NCBI GenBank assembly: GCA_902776645.1
Contig: CACYQT010000050.1
Span: 1 to 41,871, forward strand
DNA length: 41,871 nt
Direction of reading: 5' to 3'
Source: an uncultured bacterium
Lineage (GTDB): Bacteria; Verrucomicrobiota; Lentisphaeria; Oligosphaerales; Oligosphaeraceae
Part shown: positions 8,200 to 16,226 of the stretch, piece by piece
Layout: the number at the start of each line of letters is the position of its first letter
How positions within the stretch are numbered: position 1 is the stretch's first letter
The notes under the pieces: generated by a model
Told to the model about the DNA's origin: nothing
The model's input: the letters and a program-made list of their open reading frames with translations, nothing else
Database searches by the model: none
Position numbers and translations under genes: made by a program

Positions 8200-9084
8200 A
8201 TGGCAGAACTCCTCACAGAAGATTTCCTCTATCCCGCTTCCTACGACCAGACACAGCAGCCCGCCCGCGGCCTCGCCGCCAAAAATCCCAACCGCCCGCT
8301 GCTTGTCATCCTCCATCCATGGAGTTGGGGCTACCGCCATCAGAACTCCCCCGCCGTCGAACAATGGTGCGTTGAAAACGACTGGAATCTCGTCCATCCG
8401 CACTTCCGCGGCCCGTCGTGGGAGCCGCTCTCCTGCGGCCATGACGCCGCCGTGCAGGATATCGTCGATGTTGTGAAATATGTCCAGAAAGAATGGGATG
8501 CCGATGTTTCAAATACCTTCTGCACAGGCAGTTCCGGCGGCGGCTACCACACCATGCTCATGACGGGACGCCATCCGGAACTATGGAAAGGCACGTCCGC
8601 ATGGTGCGGCATTTCGGACATCAAGGCGTGGCATGCGGAAAGCAAGCTCCGCAAATACGGCTACAACAATCATATCGAGACGGCCTGCGGCGGCGATCCG
8701 CAGACGGACGCCGCCGCGGAGGCCAGCGCCGTCCATCGCTCCGCCCTCACTTATCTTCAGCCGAACAATCCCGTCCCGAGCATCGAAATCGCCGCCGGAA
8801 TCCATGACGGCCATCAAGGCTCCGTGCCTATCTCCCAGTCACTTAACGCCTTCAACGCCCTTGTCCTGCCGGAGGCCCGAATCGCGCAAAACGACATCGA
8901 CATGATGACCGAATTTGAAAAAGTCCCCGCGCATCTTCCCGAACCGTTCATGGATCCGGACTTTGGAACAAAGACCATCCATTTCCGCAAGCAGTCCGAC
9001 AACGTCCGCGTGACGATTTTCGAAGGTGGCCACGAAATGGTGCAGCCCGCCGTCATCGCCTGGCTGAAACGGATGACGGAATAA
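8200..9084 (+). CDS. Alpha/beta hydrolase, prolyl-oligopeptidase/esterase-like
   Basis: 294 residues from the ATG at 8200; an in-frame TTG 48 bases upstream is not supported. The nucleophile elbow is GSSGG at 110-114 with Ser112 as probable nucleophile. A late GIHDGHQG supplies the likely acid, and GGHEMV near residue 280 the His. LLVILHPWSWGY is the usual first strand and oxyanion region. This fits the alpha/beta hydrolase fold close to S9 peptidases or feruloyl/acetyl esterases. No signal peptide is seen, so it is probably cytoplasmic. Similar proteins are often found in polysaccharide-degrading bacteria. It stands alone, divergent from hpt and convergent with guaA, and its 3' end abuts a 9-bp tandem repeat. 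The substrate is unknown. Confidence 0.78.
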   Translation: MAELLTEDFLYPASYDQTQQPARGLAAKNPNRPLLVILHPWSWGYRHQNSPAVEQWCVENDWNLVHPHFRGPSWEPLSCGHDAAVQDIVDVVKYVQKEWDADVSNTFCTGSSGGGYHTMLMTGRHPELWKGTSAWCGISDIKAWHAESKLRKYGYNNHIETACGGDPQTDAAAEASAVHRSALTYLQPNNPVPSIEIAAGIHDGHQGSVPISQSLNAFNALVLPEARIAQNDIDMMTEFEKVPAHLPEPFMDPDFGTKTIHFRKQSDNVRVTIFEGGHEMVQPAVIAWLKRMTE

Positions 9085-9163
9085 GAGTTTCTAGAGTTTC
9101 TAGAGTTTCTAGAGTTTCTAGAGTTTCTAGAGCTTCTAGAGTTTCTAGAGCTTCTAGAGTTTC
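9085..9163. repeat. 9-bp tandem repeat (GAGTTTCTA, about 8.8 copies)
   Basis: Starting at the base after the hydrolase stop codon, GAGTTTCTA is repeated at 9085, 9094, 9103, 9112, 9121 and 9139. GAGCTTCTA variants lie at 9130 and 9148, and a partial unit ends at 9163. Each junction makes TCTAGA, a CTAG-containing word usually rare in bacteria. The array is non-coding and sits between convergent genes. Confidence 0.97.
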
Positions 9164-9168
9164 AAATA

Positions 9169-9201
9169 AAAAAGGCTCCTTCGTGCAGAAGAAGCCTTTT
9201 T
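9169..9201. terminator. Bidirectional terminator between hydrolase and guaA
   Basis: AAAAAGGCT and AGCCTTTTT form a 9-bp stem. One C-A mismatch follows, then four more pairs (CTTC/GAAG) closing a five-base loop. It lies between convergent genes and can serve both. Confidence 0.85.
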
Positions 9202-9219
9202 GCTTAACGCCTATCTATC

Positions 9220-10470
9220 TCATTCCCATTCAATGGTCGCCGGCGGCTTGCTCGTGATGTCGTAGACGACACGGTTGATGCCGTCGACCTCCGACGTGAT
9301 GCGCTTCGCCATCGTCTCCAAGAGCTCCCACGGCAGGCGGACGATTTCCGCCGTCACGGCGTCGACGCTGTTGATGGAACGGATCGCGATGACGTTGTCG
9401 TAGCTGCGGCAGCCGTTCTTGATGCCCGTCGAACGGACAGGAACGAAAATGGCGAATGTCTGCCATGTCTTGTGATACCATCCGGCCTTCACAAGTTCTT
9501 CCGTCACAATCGCATCCGCTTCACGAAGCATCGCCAGCGTGTTGCGGGCGATCGGTCCGACATGGCGCACGCCCAGCGACGGGCCGGGGAACGGATGGCG
9601 GTCGATCATCTCCGACGGCAGGCCGAGCATGCGGCCGACCTTGCGGACTTCATCCTTGAACAGCCGTTCGACAGGCTCCACCAGTTTGAATTTCAAATCC
9701 GGCGGCAGGCCGCCGACGTTGTGGTGACTCTTGATGACGCCTTTCGGATTGCCGTCCAGCGGGATGCTCTCCAAAATGTCCGGATAGATCGTGCCCTGCC
9801 CGAGGAACGGGGCGTTGATTTCACGGGCGGCTTCGGCGAACACATCAATGAACTCCTTGCCGATGATCTTGCGCTTCTTTTCCGGATCGTCAACGCCGGC
9901 CAGCTTATCCAAGAAGCGGTCGCTCGCGTCGATGTATTTCAGATTCATCTTGAAATTCCGCTGGAAGACTTCCTGAACCATTTCCGGCTCGTTCTTGCGG
10001 AGCAAGCCGTGATTCACGAAAACGCACGTCAGACGGTCGCCGATCGCCTTGTGGATCAACGCCGCCACGACGGATGAATCGACGCCGCCGGACAAACCGA
10101 GCACGACGCGTTCGTTGCCGACCTGCGCACGGATGTCCGCCACGGCTTCGTCGATGAACGTCTCCAATTTCCAGCTGCATGTGCAGCCGCAGGAATCCTT
10201 GCAGAATGCGACCAATGCCGTGATATCCGCATCGCCGTCGACAACCGTCGTCGGCAGACCGATCGTCTTGAACGTGTCCAGAGACGCACGGGGCGTCCCG
10301 TCGTAGCACAGAATCAGGCCGACAGGCTTTTCCGCCTGCAGGCGTTCGACGGGCGTCGTATACGGCATCACCATCGTGTAGATGCCGCGGTCGCGGATGC
10401 CGCGCGCCAGTTTCTGGATGTCATTTCTTCCGAAATTGATGAGTACGACTGTCTCTGGAGTGAGTTTCAT
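9220..10470 (-). CDS. guaA: GMP synthase with a degenerate, shortened glutamine amidotransferase domain
   Basis: 416 residues, about 100 shorter than usual GuaA (510-525). From residue 95 on, the synthetase is canonical: the SGGVDS P-loop at 127-132, FVNHGLLRKNE, GQGTIYPDILES, KSHHNVGGLP, HPFPGPSLGVR and the dimerisation end KPPATIEWE. The N-terminal domain is reduced to roughly 85 residues. It begins like the amidotransferase (VVLINFGRNDIQKLARGIRD), but the GGP oxyanion loop reads YDGTP, the GICYG nucleophile elbow is replaced by VVDGD, and the catalytic His and Glu region is missing. It should therefore use free ammonia or a separate glutaminase to turn XMP into GMP; no such subunit gene is in the window. 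AAGGA lies about 12 bases before the ATG. The ORF is continuous, so this is not a frameshift. Confidence 0.9.
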   Translation of the reverse strand: MKLTPETVVLINFGRNDIQKLARGIRDRGIYTMVMPYTTPVERLQAEKPVGLILCYDGTPRASLDTFKTIGLPTTVVDGDADITALVAFCKDSCGCTCSWKLETFIDEAVADIRAQVGNERVVLGLSGGVDSSVVAALIHKAIGDRLTCVFVNHGLLRKNEPEMVQEVFQRNFKMNLKYIDASDRFLDKLAGVDDPEKKRKIIGKEFIDVFAEAAREINAPFLGQGTIYPDILESIPLDGNPKGVIKSHHNVGGLPPDLKFKLVEPVERLFKDEVRKVGRMLGLPSEMIDRHPFPGPSLGVRHVGPIARNTLAMLREADAIVTEELVKAGWYHKTWQTFAIFVPVRSTGIKNGCRSYDNVIAIRSINSVDAVTAEIVRLPWELLETMAKRITSEVDGINRVVYDITSKPPATIEWE

Positions 10471-10537
10471 AGACTGTTCTTTTTCCTTAATCTAATTATA
10501 TTGTATACGGGTGCCGTTTTTTGCCTTTAGACATCAA

Positions 10538-10573
10538 AAGCCTCTAGAGAAACGTCGCGTTTTCTAGAGGCTT
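10538..10573 (-). terminator. Terminator of the pseudopilin gene
   Basis: The 11-bp arms AAGCCTCTAGA and TCTAGAGGCTT surround a 14-base loop. Read on the minus strand the stem ends in TTTT. It lies 27 bases past the pseudopilin stop and before guaA. The arms carry the same TCTAGAG word as the tandem repeat on the other side of guaA. Confidence 0.8.
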
Positions 10574-10599
10574 GATTTAACATGTTCTAAAAGAGACGG

Positions 10600-11316
10600 T
10601 TATTTGGAGCGCGCGTAGTGCATCGGGCAGGCGGAAAGGGAACCGCAACCGTAGATGGCGTCGAACTTCACCATCGTCACATGTCCATCCGCAAATGTGC
10701 TGTTCGCATATTTTTCAACATAATGGATGCGGTTCATGTCGTTGGACGCGAACTGCCCGGTGACTTCGCCGATAGTCCATCCACCGCCGCCGCCGCCGAT
10801 ATACTCAGGGCTCGCGCCGCCGGCATCCGCGATGACCATGACGCCAGACGGCATCGTGATTTCCATCAATGCATGGTTCTGGGAGCCTGTGATGCTGCCC
10901 GCACCGTCCGGATTCGCGCCGCTGGCCCAGTTGCACATGATGCCATAGGAGAAGCGCTTCTTGTCCGACGTGTCGTTGTAGCGATAGAAGCGTTTGGGAT
11001 CGACATCGTCCTTCCACGCCATCCTATTGACGCTCAACGGGCATTCATAGGTCTTCATGTCGCCGACATAGTTGTAGAGCAGATCGCCCCAGCTGTATTT
11101 TTCGGCTCCCATGGCCATTTCGTTCGGGGGGATGCGGGCTTTGTTGTCATCAGCGTACATCGCAGTTGACGTGCCGAACTGCTTCAGATTGGACGTGCAG
11201 CTGATGTTGAACGCCTTGTCACGAGCCTTCTGCAACGCCGGCAAAAGCATGGCGGCCAGAATGGCGATGATGGCGATGACGACCAGCAGCTCAATCAAGG
11301 TAAAAGTCTTCTTCAT
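10600..11316 (-). CDS. Type II secretion/type IV pilin-like protein with N-terminal methylation motif
   Basis: 238 residues. The N-terminus [20 protein letters not shown], followed by LPALQKAR, is a class III prepilin signal with Glu at mature position 5, cut by a prepilin peptidase. The residue before the cut is Thr rather than the usual Gly. The body has conserved Cys residues, and the end has [14 protein letters not shown], a variant of the H-X9-DG motif of the DUF1559-like pseudopilins expanded by hundreds in Lentisphaerota and Planctomycetes. Expected location is the inner membrane with a periplasmic or external C-terminal domain. No pilus or secretion gene is adjacent, so it is a lone paralogue. 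GAGGAG stands before the ATG. The function of these expanded families is not established. Confidence 0.85.
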   Translation of the reverse strand: MKKTFTLIELLVVIAIIAILAAMLLPALQKARDKAFNISCTSNLKQFGTSTAMYADDNKARIPPNEMAMGAEKYSWGDLLYNYVGDMKTYECPLSVNRMAWKDDVDPKRFYRYNDTSDKKRFSYGIMCNWASGANPDGAGSITGSQNHALMEITMPSGVMVIADAGGASPEYIGGGGGGWTIGEVTGQFASNDMNRIHYVEKYANSTFADGHVTMVKFDAIYGCGSLSACPMHYARSK

Positions 11317-11393
11317 AATTGGCTCCTCTTTGGTTCGCTGTTTTTCTCTACTTTTTGACTTTGCTACAGAATATTTTATTAACTTTAATTTAA

Positions 11394-11420
11394 TGTATAG
11401 TTGCCTTTTTTATTTTTCAA
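11394..11420 (-). promoter_or_regulatory. Possible promoter of the pseudopilin gene
   Basis: Read on the minus strand, TTGAAA (11420-11415) is followed after 15 bases by TATACA (11399-11394), about 78 bases before the pseudopilin ATG in AT-rich sequence. The spacing is shorter than ideal; TTGCTT at 19 bases is the alternative -35 box. Confidence 0.28.
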
Positions 11421-11447
11421 GCAATCATCCGTCCATAAAATCATTTT

Positions 11448-12377
11448 TTATTTTTTGCGGCACGATTCCGCCTCCAGCAAGGCGTCCGCCAGACGGCGCA
11501 GCCCGTCGCTGTAATCGTTCGGAAGCGGGTCGAACGGCAGGACTTTTCCGTCGATTTCATGCGACAGGACCTCCGCCGCCTTCGCATTGAACTGCGGCTG
11601 CACGAAAATCGCGCGGATACCATCGTGTCGCGCTTCCCGTATGACAGACCCTAAATATCTGGCGCCAGGCTCTTTGCCTTCCAGTTCGACCGCCTTCTGG
11701 CGGATGCCGTGGTCATCCAGAAAATATCCGAACGCAGGATGATAGACCACCGCCTCCGTCCCTTTCAAAGGAGACAGTTTCTCCGTCAGTTCCGCCGACA
11801 GCGCGTCCAGTTCGCGCAGGTATTCCGCCGCACGAGCGTCAATCGCCGCATGTTCCGATTCCGGAAGAACTTCCGCCAAAACAGCGGCAACTGTTCGCGC
11901 ATGGCATTTCATGTTCTCGATGCTCAGCCAGACATGCGGATCGTCCTCATCATGGTCGTGGTCGTGGTCGTGGTCATGGTCATCGTCATCGTCATGATGA
12001 CCGCCATGATGATGATGGCCGCCTTCCATCCGCCTGAACGCCATGCCCGTCTTGCCGTCGATGATCTTCAAATTTGGAAAATTCGCATGGATTTTCGCGA
12101 CGACCATTTTCTCAAATGGCACGCCGATCGTGACATACGCATCCGCACGCGCCAACGCGGCCATCTGGCGAACACCAGGCGAATACGTCTCCGGACTCAG
12201 GCCAGCCGGCAGCATCGCATGTGCATCGACGGCCCCGCCGCCGATGCGGCGCACGCTCTCCAGCTGCGGCCCGATGCTCACGAACACGACAGGCCGCCTG
12301 GTCTCCGCCGCGCACGTCAGCAGGCTTAGAGTCAGACATATAATCCAGACATTCTTTTCCAAAACGCCACCTGTCAT
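11448..12377 (-). CDS. Metal ABC transporter substrate-binding protein (ZnuA/TroA family)
   Basis: 309 residues with an N-terminal signal (hydrophobic 10-21, then a possible lipobox LLTC ending at Cys22). The cluster-A1 fold is shown by AMLPAGLSPETYSPG (54-68), DPHVWLSIENM (146-156) and VVYHPAFGYFLDDHG. Between the first two lies a His/Asp-rich loop, roughly 119-146, with about ten His and over a dozen Asp, as in ZnuA zinc-scavenging loops. The first metal ligand, usually His in the PHxYxP motif, is Glu63 here. It should bind zinc or manganese in the periplasm. No permease or ATPase gene is adjacent. Its start overlaps the YihY stop in ATGA, so the two are translationally coupled. Overall assignment is good; the metal is inferred. 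Confidence 0.87.
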   Translation of the reverse strand: MTGGVLEKNVWIICLTLSLLTCAAETRRPVVFVSIGPQLESVRRIGGGAVDAHAMLPAGLSPETYSPGVRQMAALARADAYVTIGVPFEKMVVAKIHANFPNLKIIDGKTGMAFRRMEGGHHHHGGHHDDDDDHDHDHDHDHDEDDPHVWLSIENMKCHARTVAAVLAEVLPESEHAAIDARAAEYLRELDALSAELTEKLSPLKGTEAVVYHPAFGYFLDDHGIRQKAVELEGKEPGARYLGSVIREARHDGIRAIFVQPQFNAKAAEVLSHEIDGKVLPFDPLPNDYSDGLRRLADALLEAESCRKK

Positions 12378-13882
12378 TTTTCCGCCGCTGGTGCCGTCAC
12401 CGTCGCGAAGGACATGTGCTCCAAGCCCTTTGTGAACAAGTCATACAGCTTCCTGAAATCATCCCGCGAATGATGCGGCAGCAGATTGAAATACACCTTC
12501 GCATCGACGCTGTGGTTCTCCCGAAACGCCTCCTCCACCATCGCGAACGTCATCAGCGACGAACTGCGCGACGGGACGAAACGGCTGTCCGGATCGTCAT
12601 GCACGATCGGCGTCAGCAGTTTCGCACGAACAAGCGTCTCGACGGCGTACTGCAACTGGTGAAGCGGAATGGCATGCTTCATGCCGAATTTTTCGGGGCT
12701 CCATCCTTCCTCCCCACTGTCAAACGCCCTGCAGCAATCGTACATCACCAACTGCCCCAGCAACATGCATGCTCCGGCGGGAACCATCTCCGGCATCTTC
12801 ACAATGCGGAACAGACGATGGTTCTGAATCGCGTAGCTCAGCTCGCCGCCAAGCAAAATGATGCTCCAGTTCGCATAGAGCCAAGCCAGAAAGAACGGCA
12901 CGACGGCGAACGTCCCGTAGATCTTGTTGAATTTCGCAAGTCCCACCTGCAGGCCGATATACGCCCACTGGACGCCGAACCACATCGCGCCAGCCACGAT
13001 GCCCGCCATGAACGCGGGCAACGCCTTCACCTTCGTGTGCGGCATGAACATGTAGAAGAACGCGAACATCAGCAGCACAAGGAAACAGCTGCCAAGACGC
13101 ATCAGCATGACCATCACGCCGGCGATGGCCCCCGCGAATCTGTCGAAGGCGCCCAGAACGGTCGATGACATCAGAATCGAGTTCATGGTGGTCACCAATA
13201 CGAACACAAGCGGTGCCAGAATCAGCACGATCAGATATTCCGAAACCTTCTTCAGCAAACTTCGCGGCTTCGTCACGCCCCATATTCTGTTGAAACAGTC
13301 CTCCAGTTTCGCGATCGACGTGATGACACTGACCAGCAGCATGAACGAACCGACCAATCCCAAGGCCGCGAAATTCGTGTGTTCCGCATACGTAAGTATC
13401 CCGACCATCGCTTTTTGGACTGGCTCCGGCATCAGATGGGCGAAACCGTCCGGCCGCGACTTGATATTCCCCTCCTCGTCCTTCACCGGCTGCAGGACAC
13501 GGAACTCGAAATTCTCGCCCTCCGCGTTCGCGACCTCCAGATGGACCTTCTCCATGCCGATCTTGTCCAGCAAAAGCCGCTGCATGCCCAATCCCTTCGT
13601 AAAGGAGAACATGATGGCGATCATCGGAACTAGCGATACCAGCGTAATATACGTCAACGCAGACGCCTGCAGGCCGCATTTGTCCTGTTTGTAGCTCTTC
13701 ACCGCCGTCACGGCGACACGCGTAAAATGGACACGAAGTTTCTGGGTGAACGGAATGGCCGTCAAATCCGCCAGCCAAACATCCTCAAAGAGAAACTTCT
13801 TGACTTTCGGAACAACGGCCTTCACTTTCGGCACGACTGCCTTCACTTTCTCTATCTTTTTCTTCATCTCGCGCTTTTCCAT
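12374..13882 (-). CDS. YihY/virulence factor BrkB family membrane protein
   Basis: 502 residues. After a basic N-terminus come six or so membrane segments with the YihY/UPF0761 hallmarks: ASALTYITLVSLVPMIAIMFSF in the first helix, FNRIWGV after the third, and GTFAVVPFFLAWLYANWSIILLGGELSY in the fifth and sixth. A long cytoplasmic tail from about 390 to 502 resembles a winged-helix-like domain (LHQLQYAVETLVRAKLLTPI) seen in longer members. The family was once misnamed RNase BN; its transport role is unsettled. Residues 12-29 are a 7-residue repeat (KVKAVVP), encoded by a 21-bp tandem repeat at 13806-13847. No strong ribosome site precedes either the ATG at 13882 or the one five codons later. 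It is coupled to the metal-binding protein gene downstream. Confidence 0.88.
   Translation of the reverse strand: MEKREMKKKIEKVKAVVPKVKAVVPKVKKFLFEDVWLADLTAIPFTQKLRVHFTRVAVTAVKSYKQDKCGLQASALTYITLVSLVPMIAIMFSFTKGLGMQRLLLDKIGMEKVHLEVANAEGENFEFRVLQPVKDEEGNIKSRPDGFAHLMPEPVQKAMVGILTYAEHTNFAALGLVGSFMLLVSVITSIAKLEDCFNRIWGVTKPRSLLKKVSEYLIVLILAPLVFVLVTTMNSILMSSTVLGAFDRFAGAIAGVMVMLMRLGSCFLVLLMFAFFYMFMPHTKVKALPAFMAGIVAGAMWFGVQWAYIGLQVGLAKFNKIYGTFAVVPFFLAWLYANWSIILLGGELSYAIQNHRLFRIVKMPEMVPAGACMLLGQLVMYDCCRAFDSGEEGWSPEKFGMKHAIPLHQLQYAVETLVRAKLLTPIVHDDPDSRFVPSRSSSLMTFAMVEEAFRENHSVDAKVYFNLLPHHSRDDFRKLYDLFTKGLEHMSFATVTAPAAEK
13806..13850. repeat. 21-bp tandem repeat inside the YihY gene
   Basis: Two near-identical 21-base units (13806-13826 and 13827-13847) plus a partial third encode the PKVKAVV repeats at the basic N-terminus of the YihY protein. 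The units differ at three positions. Confidence 0.8.
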
Positions 13883-14066
13883 TTATAATGATGACGGACT
13901 CGCAAGCCCTACCCTAAACGACGTCCGTCACTTTTGTTGCCATCCCATAAATATACCGCCGATTTCGCTCTTTCCAACTGGCCTTATTTCATCTTGGCAT
14001 TATATTTATTAGTTTGCATTCGTGTTTTGACTCCAGATTCCAGCCACCCACAACCCGTTTCAGATC

Positions 14067-14810
14067 ATGACACTCATCACCATCATCGGCCGCGGCCATT
14101 CCGGAACACGCGCCATCTCCAATACGCTGGCCGCCAGCGGCGTCTTCATGGGGCAGCCCCTCAACGACTCCTGGGACCTCATCCCCCCGCAGGACATGTA
14201 CGACGCATGCCGTGTCTTCGCAAAATACGTCAAATGGAACGGCGGCCTCAACTGGGACTGGTCGGAAGCCTTCAACTCCGAAATTCCGAAAGAGTTCAAG
14301 TCGTTGCTGTTCACCTTCCTGGAATCCGTCCTCACGTCGGACGCGCCGATCAAAGGCTGGAAGATTCCGGAGACAACGCTCTGCTTCCCGTGGATTTCAC
14401 GGATCTTCCCGAAAGCGAAATACATCTTCTGGATCCGCAACCCGCGGGACTGCATCATCGGCGGCCATGTGACGGACGACATGCACACCTTCGGCATCCC
14501 GTATCCGGAAACGGACAACGTCCGCGAAAAGCGCGCCTATTCATGGCGCTACCAATACGATCTTGTCAAGGCGACCGCCAGGCCGGAGCAGTGGATCGAA
14601 GTCCGTCTGGAGGATTTCGTCCTCAAGCAGGACGAGACATTGGCACGCCTTGAGGACTTCCTCGGCTTCAAGCTCGTGAAGATTCCCGTGAAGCCGGAAG
14701 CCGTCGGCCGCTGGAAACTCGATGACCAGAATCCCGAAACGGGCACGAACTACTACGACATCTTCGAGCCCGCCATGCACGAATACGGATACGAAATCCC
14801 CGCGAAATAA
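14067..14810 (+). CDS. Sulfotransferase-like P-loop protein
   Basis: 247 residues. The N-terminal strand runs straight into GRGHSGTR (8-15), a 5'-phosphosulfate-binding loop of the sulfotransferase fold. FPKAKYIFWIRNPRDCIIGGH matches the 3'-phosphate-binding strand-helix with its Arg and Asp. WIEVRLEDFVLKQDETLARLEDFLG is the usual C-terminal 'E/D-D-F... L..FLG' segment of bacterial sulfotransferases. Members move sulfate from PAPS to sugars, lipids or peptides. There is no signal peptide, so it is probably cytoplasmic. It begins a two-gene operon with an MFS transporter nine bases downstream, which may export the sulfated product. No PAPS synthesis genes are in the window. The acceptor is unknown. 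Confidence 0.8.
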   Translation: MTLITIIGRGHSGTRAISNTLAASGVFMGQPLNDSWDLIPPQDMYDACRVFAKYVKWNGGLNWDWSEAFNSEIPKEFKSLLFTFLESVLTSDAPIKGWKIPETTLCFPWISRIFPKAKYIFWIRNPRDCIIGGHVTDDMHTFGIPYPETDNVREKRAYSWRYQYDLVKATARPEQWIEVRLEDFVLKQDETLARLEDFLGFKLVKIPVKPEAVGRWKLDDQNPETGTNYYDIFEPAMHEYGYEIPAK

Positions 14811-14819
14811 TCCGTCGCC

Positions 14820-16004
14820 ATGCGCGTCACCAAACTCGCCATCGTCTGCCCGTCCGCGCTTGTCATGGGCGTCACGACCAACTGCCTCAATTTCGCGTTG
14901 GTCTTCTACGCCCATGACAAATTCGGCGCCGACACCTTCCAGGCCAGCCTCTTCGGCTCGCTCTACTCCCTTTCATACCTGTTGTGCTGCAGCTTCGGCG
15001 GCAAGCTCCTCCAGAAAATCCCGCCGCTAAGAAGCATCCTTCTCGCCATCAGCTTCGTTTTCATCGGACTATGGCTGATGCTGAAAGCACCGACCCTGAC
15101 CATCGCGTACATCGTGCAGACGGGCATCGGCATCTCCATTTCGCTCTTCTGGCCGCAGCTCATGGGATGGCTCTCCAGCGGGCAGGAGGGTAAGCAGCTG
15201 GCCCGCGCCACTTCCTTCTTCAACTTCAGCTGGAGCACGGGAACCATCGTCGCCCCCTTCCTTGCGGGATTCCTCAGCGACCTCAACGGCGTCTACCCTC
15301 TCTATGCATGCCTCGCATTCACCGCCGTCAACGGACTTTACGTCGCCTCGGCCGGCTATCGGCTGCAACACGACGAAACCGCGACGGCGGCGGCGACAAC
15401 CACATCGTCAACAGCCGCCCAGCAGCAGCTGGGAGACCACAGCCCGACCATCCGCTTCCCTGCGTGGTACGGCCTCGTCTGCGCATGGTTCGCCATCGGC
15501 TTCCTCTACAATTCCTATCCGCTCATGGCGGAACAGTCGCTCGGCTTCTCGCGGCAGCACATCGGCAATCTGATCCTCCTCCGCGCCCTCTTCGCGACCA
15601 TCATGATGACGGCCATGGGCTTCTGCTCATTCTGGCAGTTCCGCTACTGGCAGCTGATCGCAGGGCATCTCCTGCTGGCCGTCAATATGCTTCTTTTCGG
15701 CTTCGCGTCAAACTCCGTCTCCATCACGATGCTCATCTCCATGTCCGGCATCCTCTGCGCGCACGCCTACACGAACAGTATGTTCCACGGTATCTCCGGC
15801 AGCACCAACCGCACATTGCGCATGGCCATCCACGAAGCGGCCCTCTCCATCGGCGCCGTCATCGGCGGCGCCGCCACCGGATGGCTCTTCGAGCGGACGC
15901 GCAGCATCCGCGGCTGCGGCCTCTTCGTGGCCGCCATCGTCGCGTCCGCTGTCGTCTGCGACATCCTCTTCGCCATCATGGCCGGAAGACGCCGCGCACA
16001 TTAG
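14820..16004 (+). CDS. MFS transporter
   Basis: 394 residues with about twelve membrane helices in two halves of six. A Thr/Ala/Gln-rich hydrophilic linker at roughly 183-205 (HDETATAAATTTSSTAAQQQ) joins the halves. FGADTFQASLFGSLYSLSYLL and FWPQLMGWLSSGQEGKQLARATSFFNFSWSTG are typical of MFS helices 2 and 4-5. It starts nine bases after the sulfotransferase stop and shares its transcript, so export or uptake of a sulfated or acceptor molecule is a reasonable guess. It has no clear similarity to the LplT-like MFS at 4127. The substrate cannot be read from the sequence. Confidence 0.82.
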   Translation: MRVTKLAIVCPSALVMGVTTNCLNFALVFYAHDKFGADTFQASLFGSLYSLSYLLCCSFGGKLLQKIPPLRSILLAISFVFIGLWLMLKAPTLTIAYIVQTGIGISISLFWPQLMGWLSSGQEGKQLARATSFFNFSWSTGTIVAPFLAGFLSDLNGVYPLYACLAFTAVNGLYVASAGYRLQHDETATAAATTTSSTAAQQQLGDHSPTIRFPAWYGLVCAWFAIGFLYNSYPLMAEQSLGFSRQHIGNLILLRALFATIMMTAMGFCSFWQFRYWQLIAGHLLLAVNMLLFGFASNSVSITMLISMSGILCAHAYTNSMFHGISGSTNRTLRMAIHEAALSIGAVIGGAATGWLFERTRSIRGCGLFVAAIVASAVVCDILFAIMAGRRRAH

Positions 16005-16109
16005 CTTTAACCGTTTAATCCAACGAAAACTACAGAAAAAGTAACAAAAAACGTCTGGAAAAACGTGTTTATACCGTCTTTGGGTTTATATTATATATGG
16101 TTACGTCAC

Positions 16110-16143
16110 AGCCCTACGTCAGACAACTGACCGAGGGCTTTTC
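16110..16143 (+). terminator. Terminator/attenuator hairpin before the export cluster
   Basis: AGCCCT (16110-16115) pairs with AGGGCT (16134-16139), with an inner GTCAG-ACAA-CTGAC hairpin and a trailing TTTTCTTT. It lies 105 bases after the MFS stop and 84 bases before the TolC-like gene, downstream of the TA-rich stretch TATATTATATAT at 16087. It may terminate the MFS operon or attenuate the export operon. Confidence 0.65.
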
Positions 16144-16226
16144 TTTAAACTAGGGTCACATCCATCGCATTTTAGCGTTAAACATTGGACTGCAAGATTT
16201 TATCAAAACAAAAATCGCCACAGTTG

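Noticed and set aside
9085..9163. CRISPR-like array
   Set aside because: Nine-base units without spacers are a simple tandem repeat; no cas genes are present.
10600..11316. Part of a type IV pilus or type II secretion cluster
   Set aside because: No assembly, peptidase or secretin genes are nearby; lone pseudopilins are common in this group.
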